From contig NZ_JABMCE010000085.1 of assembly GCF_013359865.1 (NCBI RefSeq), positions 1 to 64,000 on the forward strand: a stretch of 64,000 nucleotides of DNA. Direction: 5' to 3'. The notes below the pieces were generated by a model. It saw only the letters and a program-made list of their open reading frames with translations. It was not told the origin of the DNA and searched no databases. Source of the DNA: Curtobacterium pusillum (GTDB taxonomy: Bacteria > Actinomycetota > Actinomycetes > Actinomycetales > Microbacteriaceae). Shown here one piece after another: positions 16,471 to 24,610 of this stretch; position 1 is the first letter of the stretch; each line of letters starts with the position of its first letter. Made by a program: the position numbers and the translations under genes.

Positions 16471-16784
16471 GAACAGTCCCGGCGGGTCCGAAGAAGCAGA
16501 CCATGCACTCGGCAGGGCGGCATGGCCCGCGATCGCTCAGAGCACCGCCTCGTAGAGGATCGTCCAACGGACTCGTTCCCGAGGATCGCGTAGACCGGAC
16601 TCACGTTCATTCGGCTCGGGCTGTCGTCGCAGCGAACGTCGGCTCTGGTCGGCGCGAAGTACGAGTCGGCATTGCTGGTTACCGCAAAGTCGTTGAGGAG
16701 TTGTCGCGGCTGCCACCTGAGCGGCAGTACCGTCCGGGAACAGCCTGACCTGAGGCTGCGAGAACTTGACCCGAAGGCGACCCG
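16471..16784. other. Decayed sequence without a recognisable gene
   Basis: This 314-nt stretch probably continues the broken thioesterase-type gene but carries no motif I can assign in any frame. Its sequence looks less GC-biased at third positions than flanking operons. No repeat or terminator stands out. Confidence 0.4.
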
Positions 16785-17534
16785 ATGGACAAGTACGACA
16801 GGCGACGGCTTCGCGCCCCCGCGTTCAAAAAGCATCTCCGCGATCAACTCAGCGACGAGCCCGTGCCGACAAGCCCGGCTCATGGCGCGCCGCTGTCCGA
16901 GTTCAGCCCCAACCTCGACACTCCCGCCGGTGCTTACCTCGGTGCGCCAGAAGCGAAGTGGGCGGAAGCGAGCCGGGGACGGGCCGGCACCGGCAGCCCG
17001 ATCGCACAGCTCAACGGCGCGGCGAAGACGAGTGCCACGCGCGCGCACATCGCTGGCGGCTCGATAGCGAACGGCGGACCCGGGCAAGCCGGCGCTGAGC
17101 CAGCCCTGTTCAAGGTTGGGATGGCGAGCACGGGGCTGTCCCTTGCCGGCTGCGGTGTCGTGATCGGCTGCGAAGTCGCGCGCACGATCGGCCCGCACTT
17201 CCTGACGGCCCTGAGGCTGGCGAATCCTGACGTCCGCGACACCGAGCTCGAAGAGCGCGGCGGGTCCAAGGGGCAGGCCGCCGCGGTGCTCACGATGTCC
17301 GGGCCCACGGTCGTCGAACTTCCCTCAGAGGAGCAGGCGGCAGACACCATCATCATGCCCGTTGTCGGCGACGACGTGCACTACAGCCGCGGTTCCGGGT
17401 ACCTCATCGGGCTGCAGGGCGTCGTCGTAGCGTCCGATGACGGGCAAGCCCTGCCGTCGGGGCTGCGGTACGTGCAGTTCGACGGTGAGGAGTGGCCAAA
17501 AGTCGTCGCTGTGACAGGTCTGGACCGGATTTAG
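16785..17534 (+). CDS. Hypothetical protein
   Basis: A 249-residue open frame with a GAAGG-like ribosome site about 7 nt before its ATG. I recognise no family. The first 110 residues are polar and rich in Ala, Gly and Arg; a hydrophobic patch near residues 112-130 (GMASTGLSLAGCGVVIGC) could be a membrane or signal-anchor segment; the last 50 residues (GSGYLIGLQGVVVASDDG) look like a folded beta-rich domain. It sits in a region of decayed genes, so it may be a remnant or a horizontally acquired cargo gene. The following 257 nt (17535-17791) hold nothing I can identify. Confidence 0.4.
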   Translation: MDKYDRRRLRAPAFKKHLRDQLSDEPVPTSPAHGAPLSEFSPNLDTPAGAYLGAPEAKWAEASRGRAGTGSPIAQLNGAAKTSATRAHIAGGSIANGGPGQAGAEPALFKVGMASTGLSLAGCGVVIGCEVARTIGPHFLTALRLANPDVRDTELEERGGSKGQAAAVLTMSGPTVVELPSEEQAADTIIMPVVGDDVHYSRGSGYLIGLQGVVVASDDGQALPSGLRYVQFDGEEWPKVVAVTGLDRI

Positions 17535-17791
17535 CTGGCCTTCGTCGCGAGCAGGCTCTCAGCGCTGTTCTCCGTGCTTTGCGGATCGGCGACGCCCTCC
17601 ACGGACCGGACGCGCACTTCCGCCTTCCGCCGATCGGAGTCTCCAGATCAGCCGTCCTGCGCGTCTCGACAGCCGATCGCTCGTTGGACAGGTCGATCGT
17701 GGAGCCCGTTGATGTCGAAGCGCTCTGCCAGGCGGTGGCCATCTCAGGAGACGGGTCAACCCCGTCGAGTCCAGGGCTACAGTCCGTACCT

Positions 17792-18061
17792 GTGGGACGT
17801 GGCGAGAGAGCGACCAGGCAGGTCCTCCGACTTCAGGCAGCAATGGGCGTTGTCCTCTGCCCTGTGGTGGGCATCGCACTCATCGTCATCGGAGCCGCGC
17901 GAGCCTCGAGTGGCGCCGCAAACGGCGGCTCGCTGTTCGGCTTCCTCGTACTCGTCGCGGTCCTGCTATTCGGAGGCACCTTCGTTTGCTGGCACCGATT
18001 CCGGACCCTCAGCCCGTTGGACGAGGACCGGAGAAGTGAGACTGACCGGTCGTCTCAATAG
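17792..18061 (+). CDS. Small two-helix membrane protein, probably leaderless
   Basis: The 89-residue protein has two hydrophobic helices (LQAAMGVVLCPVVGIALIVIG near residues 12-32 and FGFLVLVAVLLFGGTFVCW near 46-65) and a charged C-terminal tail, with no known domain. The open frame extends about 100 codons further upstream without homology. I prefer the GTG at 17792 because a TACAGT -10-like hexamer ends 8 nt before it, a common leaderless layout in this group. Function unknown. Confidence 0.5.
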   Translation: MGRGERATRQVLRLQAAMGVVLCPVVGIALIVIGAARASSGAANGGSLFGFLVLVAVLLFGGTFVCWHRFRTLSPLDEDRRSETDRSSQ

Positions 18062-18109
18062 TCGATCGGCTACTGCGAGGGTTGGGCGGGTCACTTCTTG
18101 AGCGTGTAG

Positions 18110-18967
18110 TTACTTCCCGCTGTACACGGGGAATGCGCTCGAGTCGCCGTAGTCGCGCTCGTGCAGGTTGTGCAGCGTGGTCATGTCGTCGTCGGAGATG
18201 ATGAAGTCGACCTGCGCGTTGGAAGCCATGTGCGCGGGCTTCGCGGTCTTCGGCAGCGAGGCAGTGCCGAGCTGCACGGTGTAGCGGATGCAGAGCTGCG
18301 CGACGGACACGTCGTACTTCTCGGCCATCGTCTTGAGGTCGGCGTTGTCGAGGACCTCGCCGTGCGCGATCGGCGAGTACGCCTCCACCTGGATGCCCTT
18401 GTCTGCGCAGAAGGCGAGCAGGTCCGTGGGGGTGTTCCCGGCGTGCACGAGCAACTGGTTCACGTGCGGGACGACGGTGCCGCCGTCGAGGATGTTCTGC
18501 AGGTCCTGCTCGAGGAAGTTCGACACACCGATCGCGCGAACCTTCCCTGCCTGCAGCGCTTCCTCGAGGGCGCGCCATGCGGCGAGGTTGCCCTCGGCGT
18601 AGTCGCCGCCTCGGAAGTCGTCCCAGGGTTGGGGCGCGTGGATGAGCATCAGGTCGACGTAGCCGATGTCGAGCTTCGCGAGGGACTCGTCGATCGCGGA
18701 GACCGCAGTGTCGTAGTCCTTGATCTCTGCGGCGAGCTTGGAGGACACGAACAGGTCCTCGCGGGGCACGCCGGAGGCGCGGACGCCCTTGCCGACGCCG
18801 TGCTCGTTGCCGTACGCCTGCGCGGTGTCGATGTTGCGGTAGCCGACGCCGATGGCGTCCCGAACGGCCTGCTCGGCTTCCGCGTCGTCCATCAGCCAGG
18901 TGCCGAGGCCGATCTTCGGGAGCTCGACCCCGTTGGAGAGGGTGTAGGTCTCGGTGAGGGTGCTCAT
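18110..18967 (-). CDS. aldo/keto reductase (2,5-diketo-D-gluconate reductase type)
   Basis: A 285-residue NADPH-dependent reductase with the complete tetrad: Asp and Tyr in NIDTAQAYGNE, Lys in FVSSKLAAE and His in LMLIHAPQPWDD. VRAIGVSNFLEQDLQ and the C-terminal SLPKTAKPAHMASNAQ cofactor region fit the AKR5 group. The ATG at 18967 overlaps the cupin stop by 4 nt. It is the last gene of a coupled operon led by an XRE regulator, so it likely reduces a reactive carbonyl or quinone whose presence the regulator senses. Confidence 0.88.
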   Translation of the reverse strand: MSTLTETYTLSNGVELPKIGLGTWLMDDAEAEQAVRDAIGVGYRNIDTAQAYGNEHGVGKGVRASGVPREDLFVSSKLAAEIKDYDTAVSAIDESLAKLDIGYVDLMLIHAPQPWDDFRGGDYAEGNLAAWRALEEALQAGKVRAIGVSNFLEQDLQNILDGGTVVPHVNQLLVHAGNTPTDLLAFCADKGIQVEAYSPIAHGEVLDNADLKTMAEKYDVSVAQLCIRYTVQLGTASLPKTAKPAHMASNAQVDFIISDDDMTTLHNLHERDYGDSSAFPVYSGK

Positions 18968-19398
18968 GCTGCTTCTCCGTTCTTCGGCAGGGCGCTGTAC
19001 ACCTCGTCCGTGACGGGCTCGAGCCATTCGTTGCGGACGTTCTCGCCGGGCGTGATGAACGCCAGGTGCGAGAACCACGAATCGGCCTTCGCACCGTGCC
19101 AGTGCTTGGTGCCGGCCGGGACCCGGATCGCGGCGCCGGGCGTCATGCTGATCGGTTCTTCGCCCTCGGCCTGGTACCACCCAGACCCGGCCGTGCAGAT
19201 CAGGACCTGGTCGCCGCCGCCGTTCTCACCGTGGTGGATGTGCCAGTTGTTCCGGCATGCCGGCTCGAAGGTGATGTTGTTCACGGGGACGCCGCCGTCG
19301 ACGACGGGTGCGTTGTAGCTCTGCCCGGTGAAGTACTGCGCGAACGCGTCGTTCGTCGCGCCGGTCGGGAAGGGTTGCTGGAAGTCGGTCTGAGCCAT
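18964..19398 (-). CDS. cupin-domain protein
   Basis: A 144-residue single-domain cupin with metal ligands in NNWHIHHGENGGGDQ and the second motif AAIRVPAGTKHWHGA. Proteins of this type are often encoded beside carboxymuconolactone decarboxylase-like genes, as here. It may be a small dioxygenase, isomerase or detoxifying enzyme; the substrate is unknown. It is 28 nt after the DUF2255 gene and overlaps the aldo/keto reductase gene. Confidence 0.8.
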   Translation of the reverse strand: MAQTDFQQPFPTGATNDAFAQYFTGQSYNAPVVDGGVPVNNITFEPACRNNWHIHHGENGGGDQVLICTAGSGWYQAEGEEPISMTPGAAIRVPAGTKHWHGAKADSWFSHLAFITPGENVRNEWLEPVTDEVYSALPKNGEAA

Positions 19399-19426
19399 GG
19401 GGTGCTCCGTCTCTGTGGGGTCGTGG

Positions 19427-19825
19427 TCAGTTGCCGTCGGCGCGGTCGCGTGGCGCGACCTCGATGGTCGCGGCTCTCGGGTCGGGTGCGGTCATCGGTG
19501 GGAGGTAGGGGCTGCCGGCGTACTTCGCCTCGAACGCGGCGTCGATCCGGTTGCCCAGGTCTGCATCGTCGACGGGGGCGAAGGCGACGTCGTGTTCGGC
19601 GCCGGCAGCGGTGATCTTTCCGGCGCGCTGTGCCACAGCGGCCTGGTACCACTTGCCGCGGGTGCCGTTCCAGGCGCGCACGAACACGCGGCCGTCGACG
19701 ACGACGGACCAGATCCACGTCAACGTTCCGGTGGTCACGCCATCAGGTCGGTACGGGGCGATGTGGAAGTCGTCGGTGTCCGCGATCTGCTGCGCCGTCG
19801 TGGCGGGCCAGCTCGTCGCGCTCAC
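19427..19825 (-). CDS. DUF2255-family protein
   Basis: A 132-residue protein whose GTG start overlaps the upstream stop codon by 4 nt. The segments TDDFHIAPYRPDG, RVFVRAWNGTRGKWYQAAV and AFEAKYAGSPYLPPM match the DUF2255 family, which resembles a split-barrel flavin or deazaflavin fold. Its presence within a redox operon with an aldo/keto reductase suggests a role in the same chemistry. No catalytic role is known to me. Confidence 0.7.
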   Translation of the reverse strand: MSATSWPATTAQQIADTDDFHIAPYRPDGVTTGTLTWIWSVVVDGRVFVRAWNGTRGKWYQAAVAQRAGKITAAGAEHDVAFAPVDDADLGNRIDAAFEAKYAGSPYLPPMTAPDPRAATIEVAPRDRADGN

Positions 19826-20160
19826 TGGTCGTTCTCGACGATGTTCTTGAGCACCGCGGTCGCTCCCATGCCGTTGGGCCAGCCGGCGTAGAACGCCAGG
19901 TGCAGCAGGGCTTCCTTGAGCTCGTCGTCGGTGAGGCCGTTCTGGCGGGCGTAGGCGAGGTGGAACTGCAGCTGGTCGGTCTTGCCGAGCGCGGTCAGTG
20001 CTGCGATCGTCACGAGGCTGCGGTCTCGCTTGGACAGGTCGGGGCGCTCCCAAACCTCGTCGAAGAGGACCTTGTCCGTGTAGTGCGCCATCCCCGGGGC
20101 GAAGTCCCCGAAGGCGTCCTGCCCGCCTGTCCAGCCGGTGTGTTCGTCGTTCGCTGTCAT
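19822..20160 (-). CDS. carboxymuconolactone decarboxylase family protein
   Basis: A 112-residue protein of the carboxymuconolactone decarboxylase fold: LVTIAALTALGKTDQLQFHLAYARQNGLTDDELKEALLH, ending with the AFYAGWPNGM signature. It lacks the CxxC of AhpD, so peroxidase-type disulfide chemistry is unlikely. It follows the XRE regulator with an ATGA overlap and precedes DUF2255. True gamma-carboxymuconolactone decarboxylase activity is improbable because no protocatechuate genes are present. Confidence 0.85.
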   Translation of the reverse strand: MTANDEHTGWTGGQDAFGDFAPGMAHYTDKVLFDEVWERPDLSKRDRSLVTIAALTALGKTDQLQFHLAYARQNGLTDDELKEALLHLAFYAGWPNGMGATAVLKNIVENDQ

Positions 20161-21065
20161 CGTGCGTCCTTCCGTCGTCTTGCGTCGCCGGTCTCGATAC
20201 GCGGTCCGTCCCCGGCCTGCTCGTTCGTCGCGACCCAGGTGGCGAGGAGCTTCAGGCGCTCCTCGGTGACGGAGCCCGGTACCGCGGTGTACATGAGCAC
20301 GTTCAGTCCCGGCTCCCCCATCGGCTCCATCGCCTCGTACCGCATGTCGAGGTCACCGACGACCGGGTGGTGGAACTCCTTGACGCCGTTGGCGTGGTGC
20401 CGCACGTTGTGCGCACCCCACCTGATCCGGAACTCGTCGCTCAGGGTGCTCAGTTCCCCGACGAGGTCCTGCAGTGCTCTGTCGCCGGGGTCCCGACCGA
20501 CCTCGGTACGGAGGATGGCGACGTTGATGTCGGCAGAGCGTTCCCACGATGGGTAGAACTCGGCGGCGAGGTCAGGTTGCAGGAACGTGAAGCGCGCCAG
20601 GTTCACCGGCCGCTCGGTCGACTGGTACAGGTCCCAGTAGAGGCCGCGGAACAGGGCGTTCTCCGCCAGGACGTCCAGCCGACCGTTGCGCGCGAACGCG
20701 GGGCCGGCGGTGTAGCCGTCGACCATCCACTGCACCGTTTCGCGCAGCGGCTTGGGCGCGGTGCGACGCTTCCGCATCGGGGAGGCGTTCGCCGTGCGGG
20801 CGAGATCGAACAGGTGCGCACGTTCGGCGTCGTCGAGCAGCAGAGCGTCCGCGATCGCGGTGAGGACGGCGTCCGATGCTCCGACCACGTGACCGCGCTC
20901 GAGCTTGGCGTAGTACTCCACACTGACGCCGGCGAGCATCGCGACCTCGTTTCGCCGCAGCCCCGGAACGCGCCGGTTGCTCCCTCCCGGAAGCGACACC
21001 TGCTCCGGCTGCACATGCGCTCGGCGGGTCGTGAGGAACTCCCGCACGTCGTCTCGAGTGGTCAT
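20157..21065 (-). CDS. XRE regulator with MmyB-like ligand domain
   Basis: A 302-residue transcription factor with an N-terminal helix-turn-helix (RRNEVAMLAGVSVEYYAKLERG, about residues 35-60) and a C-terminal MmyB-like domain (about 105-265) that binds a hydrophobic ligand in related structures. The ATG at 21065 is used because the open frame further upstream lacks homology. It leads a five-gene unit with the carboxymuconolactone-type, DUF2255, cupin and aldo/keto reductase genes, which it probably controls. A paralogue lies at 23580-24437. Confidence 0.85.
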   Translation of the reverse strand: MTTRDDVREFLTTRRAHVQPEQVSLPGGSNRRVPGLRRNEVAMLAGVSVEYYAKLERGHVVGASDAVLTAIADALLLDDAERAHLFDLARTANASPMRKRRTAPKPLRETVQWMVDGYTAGPAFARNGRLDVLAENALFRGLYWDLYQSTERPVNLARFTFLQPDLAAEFYPSWERSADINVAILRTEVGRDPGDRALQDLVGELSTLSDEFRIRWGAHNVRHHANGVKEFHHPVVGDLDMRYEAMEPMGEPGLNVLMYTAVPGSVTEERLKLLATWVATNEQAGDGPRIETGDARRRKDAR

Positions 21066-21184
21066 GCCGGCCACGCTAACCGGCGCCCGTTCCCGGCGGG
21101 GTGCTCTCCCAGTACACCTTCCAGCACGGCCCCCTCGGTCACCTCGCGTCGGGTCTGCGTGCGTCCGGACGACAGCCGTCCCGC

Positions 21185-22432
21185 TCACGGCGCGGACGGC
21201 GGGCGGCGCGCTCGGTCGTGCTTTCGCTCCAGCGCCCGCAGCGTCACGAGCGGGATGAAGGTCACGGCGGCGAAGACGATCCCGGTGATCGGCGCCGCGG
21301 TCGGGCCGAGGTCCGTCCCGATCAAGCAGGCAGTGATCGCCGTGCCGATGGCGGTGCCTGCATTGAACATCGAGGTAGCCATCGCACTCGGGAGCGTGGG
21401 CGCGACACCGCCATGACCGACCGCGAGCGAGACCAGGACCGGGTTCGCGGACAGCCCGACGAGACCGAGGACCGCCACGAGGACGAACGTCGGGACCACG
21501 TGGTCGGCGAAGACGGTGAGACCCGCTGCGACCACAAGCGACCCACCGGTGGTGACGAGCGCTGTGCCGAACGGGCGGCGGTCGCCGGCACGTCCACCGA
21601 GGACGGAGCCGATGAGCGCGCCGGCGCCGAAGAGCAGCAGCGCGACCGGGACGAGGGCGCTGCTGATGCCGGTCCTGTCGGTCAGCAGCGGCGAGATGTA
21701 GCTGTACACGGAGAGCACCCCGGCGTTGACTCCCGCGCACGCCGCCAATGTGAGCCACAGCCTCCCGGACCTGAGCGATGCCAGCTCCCGTCTCGCGGAC
21801 GGTTGCGCTCGGTCGGTGCGCTCCGCGGGGATCGCCGCGGCGACGGCGACGACCGCCGACGCGGCGAGGACGGCGAGACCCCAGAACGGTCCGCGCCACC
21901 CGATCACCTGGCCGCCGAACGCGCCGAGCGGAACACCGACGACGTTGGCGAGCATGCCGCCGCCGAGAACGATCCCGAGCGCGCGAGAACGGATGTCGAC
22001 CGAGACGACGTGGGATGCCACGACGGCCGCGACGGCCCAGAACGCGCCGGTCGCGAGGGCGCTGACGAACCGGCTGACCAGGAGCAGCGCGAAACTGTCG
22101 GTGAGTGCCGCGCCGACGTGGCCGAGGGTGAACACGGCAAGAGCGAGCATCATCGTCGTCTTCCGTGGCAGCCGCAGCGTCAGCAGCGCCATCGTCGGTG
22201 CGCCGATGATCATCCCGACGGCGAACACCGTGATCGCCAGTCCGGCGTGCGCGACAGAGACGTCGAGGTCGCTGGCGACCTCGGGGAGGATGCCGGCGAC
22301 CACGAACTCGCTGGTCCCCATGAGGAACGTCCCCGCAGTGAGCACCCAGATGGCTGCCGGCAATCTCCCGCTCGATGGGGATGACGAAGCGCTGGTGGGA
22401 GCGGGCGGAGTCTCAGGAGTGCGTTCACTCAT
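21185..22432 (-). CDS. MFS exporter, DHA1/AraJ-Cmx type
   Basis: A 415-residue membrane protein with 12 predicted helices. The N-terminal GTFLMGTSEFVVAGILPEVASDLDVS and the motif VNAGVLSVYSYISPLLTDRTG match sugar-efflux and chloramphenicol-resistance-type DHA1 exporters. It should pump a drug-like or metabolic compound out of the cell using the proton gradient. It is 13 nt after the neighbouring aldo/keto reductase gene on the same strand, so the two may be co-transcribed under the XRE regulator at 23580-24437. Substrate not predictable. Confidence 0.85.
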   Translation of the reverse strand: MSERTPETPPAPTSASSSPSSGRLPAAIWVLTAGTFLMGTSEFVVAGILPEVASDLDVSVAHAGLAITVFAVGMIIGAPTMALLTLRLPRKTTMMLALAVFTLGHVGAALTDSFALLLVSRFVSALATGAFWAVAAVVASHVVSVDIRSRALGIVLGGGMLANVVGVPLGAFGGQVIGWRGPFWGLAVLAASAVVAVAAAIPAERTDRAQPSARRELASLRSGRLWLTLAACAGVNAGVLSVYSYISPLLTDRTGISSALVPVALLLFGAGALIGSVLGGRAGDRRPFGTALVTTGGSLVVAAGLTVFADHVVPTFVLVAVLGLVGLSANPVLVSLAVGHGGVAPTLPSAMATSMFNAGTAIGTAITACLIGTDLGPTAAPITGIVFAAVTFIPLVTLRALERKHDRARRPPSAP

Positions 22433-22445
22433 GGGGAGCGCTGTC

Positions 22446-23513
22446 CTACTTTCGAGCCCGACGCGCGGCGATGGGCCCGGCGAGGAGCGTCAGGTCGGCC
22501 TTGCTGAGCCGGTCCGCGGCGTTCAGGTGGTGCCAGAACGGGTACGGCAGCTGCTGGGCGCTGATCGCGTCGAGCTTCCCGAGCTCCTCGGCGGTGAGCT
22601 GCAGGTCGGCAGCTGCAAGGTTGCCGCGCAGCTGGTCCTCATTGCGGGCACCGACGACGAGGGACGTGACGCCCGGCTTGGCGAGAAGCCACGCGAGCGA
22701 GACCTGCGCCGGGGTGGCGTCGTGGGCGTCAGCAATCGCGACGAGGTCCTCGACGATGTCGTACAGCTGCTCGGTGTCGTACACCGGGGGCTCGTTCCAG
22801 CCTTCGACGTGGCGGCTGCCGGCCGGCGCGTCGACGTCGCGGCGGTACTTGCCTGAGAGCAGACCGCCCGCGAGCGGGCTCCAGACGAGGATACCGATGC
22901 CCTGGTCGACCGCGACGGGGACGATCTCGTGCTCGATGTCGCGAGTCTGCAGCGAGTAGTGCACCTGCGTCGACACGAACGGGGTGAGCCCCTTCCGATC
23001 TGCGGTCCACAGCGCCTTCATCATGTGCCAAGCCGCGAAGTTCGAGACACCGATGTAGCGGACCTTGCCCCAATGGACGAGGTCGTCGAGCGCGGAAAGG
23101 GTCTCCTCGAGCGGGGTCTGTCCGTCCCACTCGTGCAGCTGGTACAGATCGAGGTGGTCCGTGCCGAGACGGGTGAGCGTGGCGTCGACGCTTCGGAGGA
23201 TGTGGTGTCGGGACAGGCCGGCGTCGTTGGGGCCGTCGCCCATGGGCAGGCGCACCTTCGAGGCGACGAGGACGTCGTCACGGTTCGGTCCGAGTGCCTT
23301 GCCGAGGATCTCCTCGGACATGCCGGTGGAGTACACGTCGGCGGTGTCGAAGAGGTTCACGCCGGCGTCGCGGGCGATGTCGATCTCACGGCGGGCGCCG
23401 TCGACGTCGATCTTGCCGACGTTCTCGGCGAAGCCGGTGCCGCCGAAGCCCATCGTGCCGAGGGTGATGGTCGAGACGCGGAGGCCGCTGTTTCCTAGCT
23501 GTCGGTATTCCAT
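22446..23513 (-). CDS. aldo/keto reductase (Tas/YajO type)
   Basis: A 355-residue NADPH-dependent oxidoreductase with Asp/Tyr in NLFDTADVYSTGMSE, Lys in VLVASKVRLPMG, His in LYQLHEWDG and the cofactor-binding SLVVGARNEDQL near residue 295. The start MEYRQLGNSGL (23513) matches the family; an ATG three codons upstream is possible. It lies 66 nt downstream of an XRE regulator on the same strand and upstream of an MFS exporter, suggesting a detoxify-and-export unit for a carbonyl compound. Confidence 0.87.
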   Translation of the reverse strand: MEYRQLGNSGLRVSTITLGTMGFGGTGFAENVGKIDVDGARREIDIARDAGVNLFDTADVYSTGMSEEILGKALGPNRDDVLVASKVRLPMGDGPNDAGLSRHHILRSVDATLTRLGTDHLDLYQLHEWDGQTPLEETLSALDDLVHWGKVRYIGVSNFAAWHMMKALWTADRKGLTPFVSTQVHYSLQTRDIEHEIVPVAVDQGIGILVWSPLAGGLLSGKYRRDVDAPAGSRHVEGWNEPPVYDTEQLYDIVEDLVAIADAHDATPAQVSLAWLLAKPGVTSLVVGARNEDQLRGNLAAADLQLTAEELGKLDAISAQQLPYPFWHHLNAADRLSKADLTLLAGPIAARRARK

Positions 23514-23579
23514 GCCGCCCACGCTACGAAGCAGCCGACGTGGTTGGGAGGACGAACCAGAACCCCCCAGCCGGACGGG

Positions 23580-24437
23580 TCACCGCGTCGTGCTGAACTC
23601 CTGCGTCGCAGCCCAACTCGACAGCACTGCGAGCCGCTCCGCCGATGCCGTGCCCTCGTCGACCGTGTACGTCACGAGCAGCAAGCCGGGCTCTCCAGGC
23701 ATCTCGAAACCGTCGAAGGTGACTTCCAGCGGACCGACGACGGGGTGGTTGAACACCTTCCGACCGGTGGTGTGTTCGTGGACGTCGTGGTCGGCCCAGT
23801 CCTGCCGGAACTGCGGACTCCGCGTCGCGAGCTCACCGATCAGCGCCGTCAGGTCCTCGTCCAGCGGGTCCCGGCCGGCGGACAGGCGCAGCATCGCGGC
23901 GGTCATGCGGCGTGCGAGCGGCCAGTCCGCGAAGTAGTCGCGGGCGCGCGGGTCGAGGAAGATGAACCGCGCCGTGTTCGGTTGCCCGTTCATCTCGAAG
24001 TGCGGTGAGTACAACGCCCGGCCCATCAGGTTCGACGCGAGCAGATCGTGCCGCTGGTTCTGCACGACGCCGGGCACCGCGAGGTTGTCGAGCATCCGCT
24101 GCACCGATGGGCGTACGCGCTGCGTCGAGGCAGCCGATGCCGACGGCTTCGGCACCACAGGGACCCGCCGGGCGAGGTCGAACAAGTGTTCCCGCTCCAC
24201 ATCCGAGAGCAGGAGCGCACCGGAGATGGCGGAGAGCACACTCTCCGAAGCGCCCTGGATCGCCCCACGCTCGAGGCGGGTGTAGTAGTCCGTGCTCAGC
24301 CCGGCGAGCGTTGCGACCTCCTGCCGCCGGAGCCCCGGAACGCGCCGATCGTCGGTGAACACCGGGAGCCCAACCTGATCAGGGGTGACGCGGGCGCGCC
24401 GGGAGACCAGGAACTCCTTGACCTCGTTCTTGCTCAT
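23580..24437 (-). CDS. XRE regulator with MmyB-like ligand domain, second copy
   Basis: A 285-residue paralogue of the regulator at 20157-21065: helix-turn-helix near residues 35-60 (RRQEVATLAGLSTDYYTRLERG) and an MmyB-like ligand domain to the C-terminus. The two share layout and motifs such as VPGLRR, SAISGALLL/TAIADALLL and HPVVGxLE/DMR. It heads the leftward aldo/keto reductase-MFS pair and probably regulates it and itself. Ligand unknown. Confidence 0.85.
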   Translation of the reverse strand: MSKNEVKEFLVSRRARVTPDQVGLPVFTDDRRVPGLRRQEVATLAGLSTDYYTRLERGAIQGASESVLSAISGALLLSDVEREHLFDLARRVPVVPKPSASAASTQRVRPSVQRMLDNLAVPGVVQNQRHDLLASNLMGRALYSPHFEMNGQPNTARFIFLDPRARDYFADWPLARRMTAAMLRLSAGRDPLDEDLTALIGELATRSPQFRQDWADHDVHEHTTGRKVFNHPVVGPLEVTFDGFEMPGEPGLLLVTYTVDEGTASAERLAVLSSWAATQEFSTTR

Positions 24438-24544
24438 GCGTCGACCCTACGGACGGTTCGCGCGGTGTGGGAGGTCGCGATCGGTCCCCTCAGGTGAACG
24501 CAACCGGCCTGCCCCGTTCGGCCGGCACCGGGGGCGGTGGACGC

Positions 24545-24608
24545 GACCAGGAGCAGGACGGGAGGCGCGGTGCGGGCCCGCACCGCGCCTCCCGTCCTGC
24601 TCCTGGTC
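24545..24608. terminator. 64-bp perfect palindrome containing the GGACGGGAGGCGC arm
   Basis: Arms 24545-24576 and 24577-24608 are exact reverse complements with no spacer, giving a 32-bp stem. It begins 2 nt after the stop codon of the leftward Gfo/Idh/MocA gene and should end the sugar operon; being symmetric, it also works on the other strand. Confidence 0.85.
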
Positions 24609-24610
24609 CG

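Noticed and set aside
15774-18061. Insertion-sequence or prophage scar in the decayed region
   Set aside because: I found no transposase or integrase motif, no terminal inverted repeats and no target-site duplication; gradual decay is sufficient.
19822-20160. AhpD-type alkylhydroperoxidase
   Set aside because: The CxxC catalytic pair of AhpD is absent, so only the broader carboxymuconolactone decarboxylase fold is claimed.
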